DNA of 64,000 nt from Bacteroidales bacterium (GCA_017529425.1 JAFXNQ010000045.1:1-64000); one strand, 5' to 3'. Counted from the first letter of the stretch, positions 7,829 to 16,697 are shown. The notes: a model not told the origin generated them from the letters alone. Program-made: numbers and translations.

Positions 7829-9280
7829 ATGTTTCTGACTGTTATACTCTCAATTGGCGGCAATCTGGTGCAGAAAGGTGTCGATGCCGTGCTGCAGCCG
7901 TTAATCAATATCATAATCTTCTCTTGCGTGGCGGCGGTCGCGATTGCGGTGCTGGTTACGGTGCTGATAGAGCGAGGCAAACGAGTAAAGATGCAACAGG
8001 AGGCAGAAGCGGCAAAGAACGACCTTAAGGGCCAGCTTCAGTTGAGTCAGGCGGAGGCGGCCGGCCTGCGCTCCTCCACAGAGCATCAGATCAAACTGAA
8101 GGACGAACTTATCGCGCAGATGGCCCGCAATTACGAGAAGAACCTGGAGGATATACGCAACAGCCACAAGGAGGCGCTCAAGGCACAGGCGGAGAGCCTC
8201 AAGGCGGAGCTTACCGCCCAGACGGAGCAGTTGCTCAAGCAGCGTGAGGCGGAACTGGACAAGCGTGCGAAGGAGAATTTTGAGAGCATTACCAAGAATC
8301 TGGGCAAGGATATCTCCGATATGAAGAGCGCCTTTGAAGAGAACAAGAAGACTCAGACAGAGACCAGTGCCACCCTCAAGGAGAACTTTGAAAAGGCGGT
8401 GAAGCAACTGGAGGACCAGACAAAATCTATCGGTGACAAGGCAGACAACCTGGCCGAGGCTATGCGCGGCAACAAGAAGTATCAGGGATGCTGGGGCGAG
8501 ACCATCCTGCTCAACCTGCTCACCGGCGAGGGGATGGCAGAGGGACGCGACTTCGATAAAGAAGAGACGCTGCGCGACGAGTTGGGCTTCGTTATAAAGA
8601 ATGAGGATTCGCAGAAGGCGATGAGGCCTGATTTTATACTGCACTTTGCGGATAATCAGGATATTGCAGTGGATTCCAAGGTATCCCTGGCCGCATACTC
8701 AGACTATCTGGAGGCCAAGACCGATGCCGAAAGGCAGGATGCCCGCCGCCGCAATGTGGAGGCTATCCGCAACCAGGTCAAGAACCTCAGCGGCAAGGAT
8801 TACAGCCGCTACCTGAAGCCCGGCCACCGCATGACCGACTTCGTAATCATGTTTATCCCGAGCTACTCTGCACTGCAGCTCGCCTATGAAGACGACTCCC
8901 GCATCTGGCGCGATGCATACGACAAGAAGGTGCTGATAACCAGCGAAGAGACCATCCTGCCGTTCGTGAGGATGATTGTGCTGGGGTGGCGAAACGTAGA
9001 GCAGGTGCGCAACCAGCAGAAGATTGTGGATGCAGCCAGCCGTATGATAGACCGCGTGGCCGATTTTACAAAGTACTACGCTGCGGTGGGCAAGAAGCTG
9101 GAGGAGGCGCAGAAGGCCTATAACGATGGCAAGGCCAAGCTGGGAGATAGCGGCAACAGTATACTTGTGTCGGCCAACCAGGTCCGCAAGCTGGGCGTTA
9201 CCACCAAAAAGAATCTTCCTGAACCGGGAGACGATCTCATAGTCAGCGCCCAGTTCGAAGAGGTAATTTCAGAAGAATAG
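7829..9280 (+). CDS. rmuC: DNA recombination protein RmuC
   Basis: A 483-residue protein with an N-terminal membrane helix (residues 18-46), a long coiled coil rich in Glu, Lys and Gln (about 50-220), and the C-terminal RmuC nuclease-like domain. The last is recognised by KVSLAAYSDYLEA and FVIMFIPSYSALQLAYEDD. RmuC limits inversions at short inverted repeats and is thought to have a PD-(D/E)XK-like fold. The start ATG 7829 follows the DUF4293 stop; an earlier in-frame ATG lies inside that gene and is less likely. It is preceded by the operon promoter at 7355. Confidence 0.9.
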   Translation: MFLTVILSIGGNLVQKGVDAVLQPLINIIIFSCVAAVAIAVLVTVLIERGKRVKMQQEAEAAKNDLKGQLQLSQAEAAGLRSSTEHQIKLKDELIAQMARNYEKNLEDIRNSHKEALKAQAESLKAELTAQTEQLLKQREAELDKRAKENFESITKNLGKDISDMKSAFEENKKTQTETSATLKENFEKAVKQLEDQTKSIGDKADNLAEAMRGNKKYQGCWGETILLNLLTGEGMAEGRDFDKEETLRDELGFVIKNEDSQKAMRPDFILHFADNQDIAVDSKVSLAAYSDYLEAKTDAERQDARRRNVEAIRNQVKNLSGKDYSRYLKPGHRMTDFVIMFIPSYSALQLAYEDDSRIWRDAYDKKVLITSEETILPFVRMIVLGWRNVEQVRNQQKIVDAASRMIDRVADFTKYYAAVGKKLEEAQKAYNDGKAKLGDSGNSILVSANQVRKLGVTTKKNLPEPGDDLIVSAQFEEVISEE

Positions 9281-9305
9281 TACAGAATTTTTCAAATCGT
9301 GGTGA

Positions 9306-9328
9306 TGTGTGTAATTATATTGCACACA
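9306..9328 (+). promoter_or_regulatory. 23-bp near-perfect palindrome (candidate operator)
   Basis: The arms TGTGTG (9306-9311) and CACACA (9323-9328) extend inward through AAT/ATT, broken only by one T-G mismatch and the central bases. It ends nine bases before the -7 element TATCTTTG at 9337, so it covers the -33 region. A repressor bound there would block the promoter. No regulator gene lies adjacent. Confidence 0.55.
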
Positions 9329-9336
9329 TGGCGGAT

Positions 9337-9344
9337 TATCTTTG
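9337..9344 (+). promoter_or_regulatory. -7 element upstream of the small gene at 9368
   Basis: TATCTTTG, an exact match to TAnnTTTG, about 24 bases before ATG 9368. It supports the short reading frame as a real transcription unit. Confidence 0.6.
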
Positions 9345-9367
9345 CATCAAATAAAAAGATAAAAGCC

Positions 9368-9493
9368 ATGAAGACTAAAACCTCAAGCACCATGCAGGAA
9401 GCCATGCAGTTCCTATTTCCTGATCTCCGTAGCGAAGTCTCTTCCTTCATCCACTCCTTCGACCTGGAAATAGTCACCGCAGCCCGCAAGTAA
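9368..9493 (+). CDS. Small hypothetical protein (41 aa)
   Basis: A short frame beginning MKTKTSSTMQEAMQFLFPDL and ending ...VTAARK. Codon use resembles that of its neighbours (GAC, CTG, ATC, GCC, CGC), and a full -7 element plus a palindrome lie directly upstream. It has no signal peptide or membrane helix; the middle could form an amphipathic helix. It stops two bases before the end of the convergent O-methyltransferase gene. I do not recognise it. It could be a real small protein or the end of a decayed gene. Confidence 0.45.
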   Translation: MKTKTSSTMQEAMQFLFPDLRSEVSSFIHSFDLEIVTAARK

Positions 9494-9495
9494 GT

Positions 9496-10119
9496 TTATT
9501 CTTTTACGGCAATCGTAAGGCCATCGCGAAGGGGGAGCATGACGCACCGGAAGCGGCGGTCCGCTTTTACCATATCGTTGAATGCCAGGATGCCGCGGCT
9601 CTGCGGGTCGTGGGCGTCTTCTGTGACTTTGCCGTCCCACAGGGTGTTGTCGGCAATTATAACTCCACCGGGGCGGACCTTATCGATGACCATTTCCCAG
9701 AACTGGGGATAGAACCGTTTGTTGGCGTCGATATACACCAAATCGTAGGTTGCTGTCAGGGTGGGGATTATATCCAGTGCATTGCCCAGCAGCAGGTTGA
9801 CTTTGCCGGTGATGCCGGCCCGCTCGTACCCCTCGCGGATTACATCTTCCAGTTCGTCGTTGATTTCTATTGCAACGATGCGGCCTCTGTCTGCAAGCCC
9901 TTCGGCCAGGCATACGGTGCTGAATCCGGTAAAGACCCCAAGCTCCAGGATATGCTGCGGACGCATCATCCTTGAGATGGCGCTCAGCAGTCCTCCGACA
10001 TCGCGGCCAGAGAGCATCCGGGCGCGGTTGGTGCGCAGGTGGGTTGCCCGCACTATCCAGTCCAGCGCATCGCTCTCAGGGAGTGACGAGTGGCTGTGGC
10101 AATACTCTTCTATGGTCAT
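9496..10119 (-). CDS. Class I SAM-dependent O-methyltransferase
   Basis: A 207-residue Rossmann-fold methyltransferase of the caffeoyl-CoA/catechol OMT type. The SAM motif ILELGVFTGFSTVCLAEGL is followed by IVAIEIND. The metal-binding Asp lies in DLVYIDANKRFYPQFWE, with a second site in GGVIIADNTLWDGKV. The length is normal. Bacterial members include TrmR, which methylates tRNA wobble uridine derivatives, and small-molecule catechol OMTs; the sequence does not decide between these. It starts two bases after the stop of the M16 peptidase gene, so they form an operon. Confidence 0.85.
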   Translation of the reverse strand: MTIEEYCHSHSSLPESDALDWIVRATHLRTNRARMLSGRDVGGLLSAISRMMRPQHILELGVFTGFSTVCLAEGLADRGRIVAIEINDELEDVIREGYERAGITGKVNLLLGNALDIIPTLTATYDLVYIDANKRFYPQFWEMVIDKVRPGGVIIADNTLWDGKVTEDAHDPQSRGILAFNDMVKADRRFRCVMLPLRDGLTIAVKE

Positions 10120-10121
10120 CG

Positions 10122-11354
10122 TTATCGGTATATCAGCTTGCAGAGTTTCTCTTCTGCAAAGATTTCGTTGGCAACGCGCTGCAGCTGTTCTGCAGAGATG
10201 GCTTCAATCCGTTCGCGGAGCTTCTGTGCTGTGGGATACTCCCCGCCGCGGAGGATGCTGCGCCCGATTGAGAGCGCCTGTGCCTCGCCGTATTCGCTGG
10301 CGATGGCGTTCTGGGCAATCATCTGCTTCTTTGCGGCTTTGAGGGTAGAGGGGGTGAGGGGAACTTCACGCACCTTCTTAAGCTCTTTGGCTACCAGCTC
10401 CAGGCACTTGTCTACATTACTCTTGTCGCTGCCAAAGTAGATTACGGAGACTCCGGCGGTGGAGTAGCGTACATAGGATGCGTCTATGTGATAGACAAGC
10501 GCTTTCTTCTCCCTCAATGCGCTGTTGAGACGGGAGTTGCTGGCCGGTCCGCCAAGTATGTTGGTCAGCAGAGAGAGTGCCATGCGGTCGGGATGGCCAA
10601 AAGGGTATGCCCGGCTTCCCAGCACGCAGTTGGCCTGGTGGAATTTGCGAGCCTTATCTATGCTGAACAGGTTGTCCGCAGGCTTCCTGGTCATAGGCGC
10701 AGGTGCCTTGCTCCCTGCAAAGTATGAGGTGTATTTGTCAAGATGCTTCTCAACCATGGCCAGCACCGCATCCTGCTCAAAATCTCCCACCACCACAAAA
10801 CTCATATTGTGCGGCACGTAGCGTTCGCGCACATAAGAACGTATGTCATCCGAGGTTATCTCCTTCAGCGAAGCGGCGGTCCCGAGAATAGTGCGGGAGA
10901 GGGGATGCCCTTTGAAGAGCTGCTTCTCATAATCTTCAAAGATGAAGTCCGAGGGGTTGTCCAGGCACATGTTTATCTCGTCTGCAACCACGTTTTTCTC
11001 TTTCTCCAGCTCATCCTCTTCAAACAGCGAGGTAAACACTATCTCAAACGAGAGGTCTATTGCCTTGGCAATGTCCTCTTTAAGCACGGTGCAGTATACA
11101 ACCGTCTCCTCCTTGGCGGTGTAGGCGTTCATGTCGCCGCCAAGTTTTTCGAGGCGGTCGTTTATGCTCTGTGCAGAGCGTTTTTCGCACCCGCGGAATA
11201 TCATGTGCTCTGTCAGGTGTGCCAGTCCGTGCTTGCCCGCCGGCTCGTTTGCCGTGCCCGCTTTGATGCAGAGGGCGCAGTATGCCACAGAAGAACCGGT
11301 CTTCTTGAAGGCGACTTTGAGCCCGCTTTTGAGCGTGAAAACTTGATTTTCCAT
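10122..11354 (-). CDS. M16 family zinc peptidase (insulinase/MPP-like)
   Basis: A 410-residue single-chain M16 protein. The inverted zinc motif HxxEH is seen as HLTEH in GLAHLTEHMIFRG (about residues 44-56), with the third ligand Glu in EKNVVADEI about 75 residues later. The second half is the usual inactive repeat domain. No signal peptide is evident, so it is probably cytosolic like PepR/YmxG-type M16B enzymes. It is the first gene of a two-gene unit with the O-methyltransferase and diverges from dnaX. Confidence 0.9.
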   Translation of the reverse strand: MENQVFTLKSGLKVAFKKTGSSVAYCALCIKAGTANEPAGKHGLAHLTEHMIFRGCEKRSAQSINDRLEKLGGDMNAYTAKEETVVYCTVLKEDIAKAIDLSFEIVFTSLFEEDELEKEKNVVADEINMCLDNPSDFIFEDYEKQLFKGHPLSRTILGTAASLKEITSDDIRSYVRERYVPHNMSFVVVGDFEQDAVLAMVEKHLDKYTSYFAGSKAPAPMTRKPADNLFSIDKARKFHQANCVLGSRAYPFGHPDRMALSLLTNILGGPASNSRLNSALREKKALVYHIDASYVRYSTAGVSVIYFGSDKSNVDKCLELVAKELKKVREVPLTPSTLKAAKKQMIAQNAIASEYGEAQALSIGRSILRGGEYPTAQKLRERIEAISAEQLQRVANEIFAEEKLCKLIYR

Positions 11355-11373
11355 ATTATGGATTTAGGGAGTG

Positions 11374-11381
11374 CAAAATTA
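11374..11381 (-). promoter_or_regulatory. -7 element of the M16 peptidase gene
   Basis: TAATTTTG on the minus strand, 19 bases upstream of ATG 11354. Confidence 0.55.
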
Positions 11382-11392
11382 ATAATAATTCG

Positions 11393-11400
11393 TATTTTTG
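11393..11400 (+). promoter_or_regulatory. -7 element of dnaX, giving a leaderless or near-leaderless mRNA
   Basis: TATTTTTG matches TAnnTTTG exactly and ends six bases before ATG 11407. With the normal -7 position, transcription would start at or within about two bases of the A of the start codon. Confidence 0.6.
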
Positions 11401-11406
11401 TATGAT

Positions 11407-13167
11407 ATGGGACAATTCATAGTATCTGCACGGAAATACAGGCCAGCCACTTTTGACAGGCTTATTGGTCAGGAAAATATAGCCCGCACCCTCAAGAACT
11501 CTATCTTGAGCGGGCAGTTGGCTCATGCCTACTTGTTCTGCGGTCCGCGCGGCGTGGGCAAGACCAGTTGCGCCCGCATTTTTGCAAAGACCATCAACTG
11601 CAGCAATCCCGGGCCCGACATGGAGCCTTGCGGGGAGTGCGAATCGTGCCGATCCTTTGCAGAGGGGCGCTCATATTGCATCCACGAACTGGATGCGGCC
11701 AGCAACAACTCGGTGGAGGACATCCGTACCCTCACCGACCAGGTGCGCATCCCGCCTCAGATAGGGCGCTACAGCGTCTATATCATAGACGAGGTACATA
11801 TGCTCTCGCAGGCCGCCTTCAACGCGTTTCTGAAAACGCTGGAGGAGCCGCCGGAGTATGCTATTTTTATACTGGCCACCACAGAGAAGCACAAGATTCT
11901 CCCCACCATCCTCTCCCGCTGCCAGACATACGACTTCAACCGCATCCGGGTGGAGGATATTGTCCGCAACCTTAAGGATATAGCTGCCTCTGAGAATGTT
12001 ACAATCAGCGATGACGCGCTCCATATCATAGCGCAGAAGGCCGATGGCGCGATGCGCGATGCACTCACGCTGTTTGACCAGACAGTCGCGTTCTGCGGCG
12101 GGGAGATCACCTACGAGCAGGTTATCGGCATACTGAACGTGTTGGATTATGAGTATTATTTCCGTCTCACCGACATGTTCCTTGCAGGTGACTTTGCATC
12201 TGCGCTGGTACTCTTTGACGAGATTCTCTCAAAGGGGTTCAACGCGCTGCATTTCATCTCCGGCTTGAGCTCCCACCTGCGCGACTTGATAGTCTGCAAG
12301 ACGGCCACATCCCGCGGCCTGCTGGAGATGGCCCCCACTATTGCTGCAAAGTACGACCAGTACAGTGCCCGCTGCCAGATGGGTTTCCTCTACAAGGCGC
12401 TGGATGTAACCACCTCGTGTGAGGCGCAATACAAGGCCTCAGGCAATCCCAGGCTGCTGATAGAGTTTGCCCTGATAAAGATAGCGCGGCTGGTATCTGA
12501 ACCGGTCGCCGCCACGCAACCGACGGCTGTGCAAGGTGCTGTGAAGCCCGCGGCAAGGGTTGCGGTTGCTCCTCAGCCGGAGCCGGTTGCTGCACCTAAG
12601 CCGACACCTGCCCCGCAGCTGGAGAAACGTCAACCGAGTCCTCAACCTGCTACGGAATCCGCTCCCCAGCCCGCTCCGGCGGCTACCAAGGCTCCCGGCG
12701 TCTCCATCAAAGATCTGATGTCGCAGGCAAGTGCGGTGCCAGTTGCCAAACGCAGCGATGCCCAGGAAGATTCTGCCCCGGCTGGCAGGCAACCTTCTGA
12801 CATAACGGAGGAGGTTCTGAAAGAGGCGTGGGATGAATTCCTGGGGCAGATAGAGAAGCCCAACCTGAGAGCAGCCCTGGCGGTGAATAAACCCCAGTAT
12901 TCTGCAGAAAGCAACACCGTGACGCAATTTGTGGCAAGTGAGTTGCAGAAAAACTGGATTGTTGAGAAACAGCTGTTGCCGTTGCAGGCAAAACTGCAGA
13001 AGGCGTTGGGCGTGGCCGGGGTCCGGCTCCGGATAGAGGTCTTGCCTCAGAGCGAATTGCCCAAGACTGACGAGCCCTACATGCCCACGGAAATGGCCAA
13101 GGCAATGATGAAGGATTCGTCCCAGATGGAGAACTTCAGCCGCGAATTTGAACTTGAGGTATCGTAA
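11407..13167 (+). CDS. dnaX: DNA polymerase III subunit gamma/tau
   Basis: A 586-residue clamp-loader ATPase. It has the P-loop GPRGVGKTS (46-54), a zinc site made of Cys65, Cys75, Cys78 and Cys81, Walker B DEVHML (about 126) and the sensor/arginine-finger motif SRC. Clamp-loader domain III follows, up to about residue 365. A Pro/Ala/Gln-rich linker (about 370-460) leads to a C-terminal tau-like domain that would bind the polymerase. It loads the sliding clamp during replication. ATG 11407 is the first in-frame ATG; codons further upstream would lie in the promoter. No frameshift slippery site is obvious, so a separate gamma form is not predicted. Confidence 0.95.
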   Translation: MGQFIVSARKYRPATFDRLIGQENIARTLKNSILSGQLAHAYLFCGPRGVGKTSCARIFAKTINCSNPGPDMEPCGECESCRSFAEGRSYCIHELDAASNNSVEDIRTLTDQVRIPPQIGRYSVYIIDEVHMLSQAAFNAFLKTLEEPPEYAIFILATTEKHKILPTILSRCQTYDFNRIRVEDIVRNLKDIAASENVTISDDALHIIAQKADGAMRDALTLFDQTVAFCGGEITYEQVIGILNVLDYEYYFRLTDMFLAGDFASALVLFDEILSKGFNALHFISGLSSHLRDLIVCKTATSRGLLEMAPTIAAKYDQYSARCQMGFLYKALDVTTSCEAQYKASGNPRLLIEFALIKIARLVSEPVAATQPTAVQGAVKPAARVAVAPQPEPVAAPKPTPAPQLEKRQPSPQPATESAPQPAPAATKAPGVSIKDLMSQASAVPVAKRSDAQEDSAPAGRQPSDITEEVLKEAWDEFLGQIEKPNLRAALAVNKPQYSAESNTVTQFVASELQKNWIVEKQLLPLQAKLQKALGVAGVRLRIEVLPQSELPKTDEPYMPTEMAKAMMKDSSQMENFSREFELEVS

Positions 13168-13186
13168 AGAAGAAACGTAAGAGAGT

Positions 13187-13945
13187 ATGAAACTGTATAC
13201 AGAGAGTCTGGTTAAGAAATATGGAATGAGGACCGTGGTCAAGGGTGCCTCAATCGAGGTCGAGCAGGGGGAAATTGTGGGCCTTCTGGGGCCCAACGGT
13301 GCCGGGAAGACCACCAGCTTCTATATGATTACCGGCCTTGTCAGACCCAATGCCGGGAAAATCTTCCTGGGTGATGAAGAGATTACCAATCTCCCCATGT
13401 ACCGGCGTGCCCAGAAAGGGCTGGGATATCTGGCACAGGAGGCGTCGGTGTTCCGCCGCATGAGTGTAGAAGATAATATCGTCTCCGTGATGGAGATGAA
13501 CAATATTCCCCGCGATGTCCGCGAGCAGCGTCTGGAAGAATTGATCGGCGAATTCGGCCTCGGCAAGGTGCGCAAAAGCCTGGGTATACAGCTTTCAGGA
13601 GGTGAGAGGCGTCGTTGCGAGATTGCCCGCGCCTTGGCCACAAACCCCAAGTTTATCCTGCTGGACGAACCTTTTGCCGGCGTCGACCCCATTGCGGTGG
13701 AGGATATCCAGCATATCATCGCCCATCTTAAGACCCGCAATATCGGCATTGTTATCACCGACCACAACGTGCACGAGACACTGGCCATCACCGACCGCGC
13801 CTACCTTCTGTATGACGGCGAAATTCTTGAAAGCGGCACACCCGAACAACTGGCCTCTAACCCTGACGTGCGCCGCAAATACCTGGGCCAGAACTTTGAG
13901 CTGCGCAAGGCAGTGCTTCACAAGAGGCCAGGAGAAGAATTATAG
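13187..13945 (+). CDS. lptB: Lipopolysaccharide export ABC ATPase
   Basis: A 252-residue ABC ATPase. It has Walker [10 protein letters not shown] (about 33-41), the signature [15 protein letters not shown], and Walker [14 protein letters not shown] followed by the switch His in ITDHNVHET. The short ERRR signature and the [12 protein letters not shown] sequence are typical of LptB, which powers LPS transport from the inner to the outer membrane with LptFG and LptC. It starts 19 bases after dnaX and is probably co-transcribed with it. The other lpt genes are not in the window. Confidence 0.93.
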   Translation: MKLYTESLVKKYGMRTVVKGASIEVEQGEIVGLLGPNGAGKTTSFYMITGLVRPNAGKIFLGDEEITNLPMYRRAQKGLGYLAQEASVFRRMSVEDNIVSVMEMNNIPRDVREQRLEELIGEFGLGKVRKSLGIQLSGGERRRCEIARALATNPKFILLDEPFAGVDPIAVEDIQHIIAHLKTRNIGIVITDHNVHETLAITDRAYLLYDGEILESGTPEQLASNPDVRRKYLGQNFELRKAVLHKRPGEEL

Positions 13946-13949
13946 ACAG

Positions 13950-14204
13950 TTAATCCTTAGAAATCTCGCAGCCCCGGCAGGCAGTGCAACCAAGGTCACT
14001 GCAGTCGGGGTTGGCTTTGTTGTGCTTTTTGCCCCAGAGGCGCAACTCCTCTTCTTTGGCGCATACGATGCCACGCTTGCGCAACTCTTTGCTGTGGGCA
14101 ATCTCCCCGTCGGGGAACTTGCCGTCTTTGCGGAATATGATGTTGAAGCAGAGGCCAAACACGCAGAGGGCGACTACCGCCACCGCCAGCAAAAGGGTCT
14201 TCAT
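13950..14204 (-). CDS. Small membrane-anchored Cys-rich protein
   Basis: An 84-residue protein with an N-terminal membrane helix (residues 3-23) and a C-terminal tail carrying four cysteines in CSDLGCTACRGC. The spacing C-x4-C-x2-C-x2-C suggests a metal or Fe-S site, though I do not recognise a named family. A fifth Cys (GIVCAKEEE) lies mid-protein. It begins four bases after the nadE stop, as the last gene of an engB-prs-nadE unit. The predicted topology leaves the Cys cluster on the side opposite the N-terminus. The function is unknown. Confidence 0.7.
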   Translation of the reverse strand: MKTLLLAVAVVALCVFGLCFNIIFRKDGKFPDGEIAHSKELRKRGIVCAKEEELRLWGKKHNKANPDCSDLGCTACRGCEISKD

Positions 14205-14208
14205 GGCT

Positions 14209-15048
14209 TTAGATGCATTTGAAAGCGGGTGCCAGCGGGCACTTGCCCACAGTCAGCATCGGCGGGATCTGCATCACCTTGAAGCTGGACGCACGGCGGA
14301 GCTTGATTGCACGCGCTGCGGCTTCGCGGTCGGGGAACGACTCGAGAACCTGCTCTTCCGTGAGACCCTCTTCGTTAAGGGCGTGGAGCACCCGGTCAAG
14401 GGTTTCGTATTCCGGCAGCGAGTCGCTGTCCTTCTGGCCGGGGCGCAACTCGGCAGAGGGGGCCTTGGTGATAATATGCTCCGGGATGCGCTCTCCATTG
14501 CGGTTGATGTAGCGGCACAGTTCGTACACCTGCAGCTTATAGAGGTCGGCTATCACCATTATCGCTCCGGCCAGGTCGCCATAGAGGGTACCGTAGCCGG
14601 TGGAGAGTTCGCTCTTGTTGGAGGTGTTGAGCACCAGCGCGTTGTAGCGGTTGGAGTAAGCCATCAGTATCAGGGCTCGGATCCGGGCCTGAAGGTTCTC
14701 CTGGGTGGTGTCCCAGCGGCCGTCAGCAAAAAAGTGAGCCATCGAGGCCATCGCGCTCTCGTAAATCGGGCCGATGGGGATGGTCTCGCAGCTTATCCCC
14801 AGATTGGCCGCAAGCCGCTCGGAGTCTGTTACAGAATGTGAGGTGGAGAAGCCGCTGGGCATCAGTATGCCGTGGACGTTTTCTGCCCCCAGGGCATCAA
14901 CTGCGAGGGCTGCCACCAGTGCGGAGTCGACTCCGCCGGAGAGTCCAATCACCGCTTTTGTCATGCCCGCGCCTTTGAAATAGCTGCGGATCTTGCCCAC
15001 TAGAATCTCGTGGACCTCTGCAATGGAAATGCCGGGTTCTAGTATCAT
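14209..15048 (-). CDS. nadE: NH3-dependent NAD+ synthetase
   Basis: A 279-residue N-type ATP pyrophosphatase that amidates deamido-NAD with ammonia to give NAD. The P-loop SGGVDSALV (about 39-47) is intact. KSELSTGYGTLYGDLAGA and the ELRPGQKDSDSLPEYETLD segment near the C-terminus are family-specific. There is no glutaminase domain, so free ammonia is the nitrogen source. Its ATG overlaps the stop of prs. The pairing makes sense because PRPP is a substrate for making nicotinate mononucleotide upstream in NAD synthesis. Confidence 0.94.
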   Translation of the reverse strand: MILEPGISIAEVHEILVGKIRSYFKGAGMTKAVIGLSGGVDSALVAALAVDALGAENVHGILMPSGFSTSHSVTDSERLAANLGISCETIPIGPIYESAMASMAHFFADGRWDTTQENLQARIRALILMAYSNRYNALVLNTSNKSELSTGYGTLYGDLAGAIMVIADLYKLQVYELCRYINRNGERIPEHIITKAPSAELRPGQKDSDSLPEYETLDRVLHALNEEGLTEEQVLESFPDREAAARAIKLRRASSFKVMQIPPMLTVGKCPLAPAFKCI

Positions 15049-15998
15049 TAGAAAATGAATGAGTCGCTGATAGGGCGGTTGTTGTATACCTTGGTGATGA
15101 TATCGGCAAAGATGTTTGCAACCGAGAGCACCTTGAACTTGGAGGTGTCTTCACCCTCCTTTGGCCTCAAGGGGATGGTGTCAGAGACAATGAACTCCTT
15201 TAGGGCAGAGGCGCTTATGCGCTCGTATGCGCTGCCGCTGAGCACAGGATGCGTGCAGACTGCGCGTACGCTTAATGCGCCCTTCTCCATCAACATGTCG
15301 GCGCACTTGGTTATTGTGCCGGCAGTGTCAACCATATCATCTACGATAACCACGTTACGGCCTTCAACTTCGCCTATAGCGGTCATGGAACCCACAACGT
15401 TTGGCTTTTCACGTGATTTGTGGCAGATAATCATGGGCACACCCAGGATGCGGGAGTATGCATTTGCCCTCTTGGCGCCGCCCATATCGGGGGAGGCTAT
15501 GGAGAGATTCTCCAGCTTGAGGTCCCTCAGATAGGGGAGGAAGATGGAGCTTGCATATATGTGATCTACCGGAACGTCAAAGAAGCCCTGTATCTGGTCG
15601 GCATGCAGGTCGCAGGTCATAACGCGGTCGCAGCCGGCAGCTACCAGCAGGTTGGCCACAAGCTTGGCGCCGATGCTCACGCGGGGACGGTCTTTGCGGT
15701 CCTGGCGGGCCCAGCCAAAATAGGGAATCACAGCGATAACCTTATGCGCCGATGCCCTGTGGGCTGCGTCTATCATGAGCAGCAACTCAAAGATGTTCTC
15801 TGTCGGGGGGAAGGTAGACTGGACGATGAACACTGTGGCTCCTCGGACACTCTCGTCGAACGCCGGCTGAAACTCGCCGTCGCTGAAAGTGGTCACCTTC
15901 GAATTGCCGAGCTCGGTACCGAGGTTCAATGCAATCTTTTCTGCAAGATACTTGCTGCTGCGGCATGAGAAAATCTTAAGCGTGTGGTCGTATTCCAT
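15048..15998 (-). CDS. prs: Ribose-phosphate pyrophosphokinase (PRPP synthase)
   Basis: A 316-residue class I enzyme that makes PRPP from ribose 5-phosphate and ATP for nucleotide, His, Trp and NAD synthesis. Key features are FSDGEFQPAFDESVRG, the ATP-binding loop YFGWARQDRKDRPR, the pyrophosphate-binding segment CDLHADQIQGFFDVPVDH and the PRPP-binding loop VVIVDDMVDTAGTI. The length and motif order are normal. It lies between engB (20 bases upstream) and nadE (overlapping). Confidence 0.95.
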   Translation of the reverse strand: MEYDHTLKIFSCRSSKYLAEKIALNLGTELGNSKVTTFSDGEFQPAFDESVRGATVFIVQSTFPPTENIFELLLMIDAAHRASAHKVIAVIPYFGWARQDRKDRPRVSIGAKLVANLLVAAGCDRVMTCDLHADQIQGFFDVPVDHIYASSIFLPYLRDLKLENLSIASPDMGGAKRANAYSRILGVPMIICHKSREKPNVVGSMTAIGEVEGRNVVIVDDMVDTAGTITKCADMLMEKGALSVRAVCTHPVLSGSAYERISASALKEFIVSDTIPLRPKEGEDTSKFKVLSVANIFADIITKVYNNRPISDSFIF

Positions 15999-16018
15999 GT
16001 TGATATTGGTTATAGAAG

Positions 16019-16630
16019 TTATTGGTTGTTATTGTCTAAATCTTTGAGTACCTGTTCTATATAGTTTAGTACGTCCTCCTTGCCGGTGCCTTTCTCGCTG
16101 GAGGTGGCAAAAATGTCAGGGAGAGGCTCCCAGTACTCCCCAACCGCCGCTTTCATCTTCTCTATGCGGGCGGCAAGCGCATTGGTGCCAAGCTTGTCGC
16201 ACTTGGTGAGTACAATTGCAAAAGGGACTCCCTTCTCGCCAAGCGATATGAGGAAGTCCAGATCTATCTTCATCAGGTCGTGCCGGCTGTCAAGCAGCAC
16301 AAACAGCAGGACCAAATCGGCACTGTTGTCTATATAGTCTGCAATCATGCCCGCCAGGGCGTCGCGCCGCTCCTTTGACATCTTGGCAAAGCCATAGCCC
16401 GGGAGGTCCACCAGATACCAGCTGTCGTTGATAAGGAAGTGGTTTATGCACTGCGTCTTGCCAGGCTTGGATGAGGTGTGGGCGAGGGAAGAATTGCCTG
16501 TGAGACAGTTAATCAGGGAAGATTTGCCGACGTTTGAACGGCCGATAAAGGCGAATTCCCTTTTGGACGGGGATGGTCTCCCTGATGCAGAGACCGAACT
16601 TGCGACATATACCGCTTTGGAAATTTTCAT
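16019..16630 (-). CDS. engB: Ribosome-biogenesis GTPase EngB/YsxC
   Basis: A 203-residue TRAFAC GTPase. G1 is GRSNVGKSS (about 31-39), G3 is DLPGYGFAK and G4 is TKCD. The family helps assemble the large ribosomal subunit. It is the first gene of the minus-strand unit that continues into prs and nadE, and it diverges from xseA. Confidence 0.93.
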   Translation of the reverse strand: MKISKAVYVASSVSASGRPSPSKREFAFIGRSNVGKSSLINCLTGNSSLAHTSSKPGKTQCINHFLINDSWYLVDLPGYGFAKMSKERRDALAGMIADYIDNSADLVLLFVLLDSRHDLMKIDLDFLISLGEKGVPFAIVLTKCDKLGTNALAARIEKMKAAVGEYWEPLPDIFATSSEKGTGKEDVLNYIEQVLKDLDNNNQ

Positions 16631-16651
16631 GTGCCCAAGCCTTTACCAATG

Positions 16652-16659
16652 CAAAAATA
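16652..16659 (-). promoter_or_regulatory. -7 element of engB
   Basis: TATTTTTG on the minus strand, 21 bases upstream of ATG 16630. Confidence 0.55.
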
Positions 16660-16672
16660 TAAATAATTTCCG

Positions 16673-16680
16673 TATCTTTA
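16673..16680 (+). promoter_or_regulatory. -7 element of xseA
   Basis: TATCTTTA, one base off the consensus, 17 bases upstream of ATG 16698 and back-to-back with the engB promoter. Confidence 0.5.
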
Positions 16681-16697
16681 TTAGGTTAAAAAGAATA

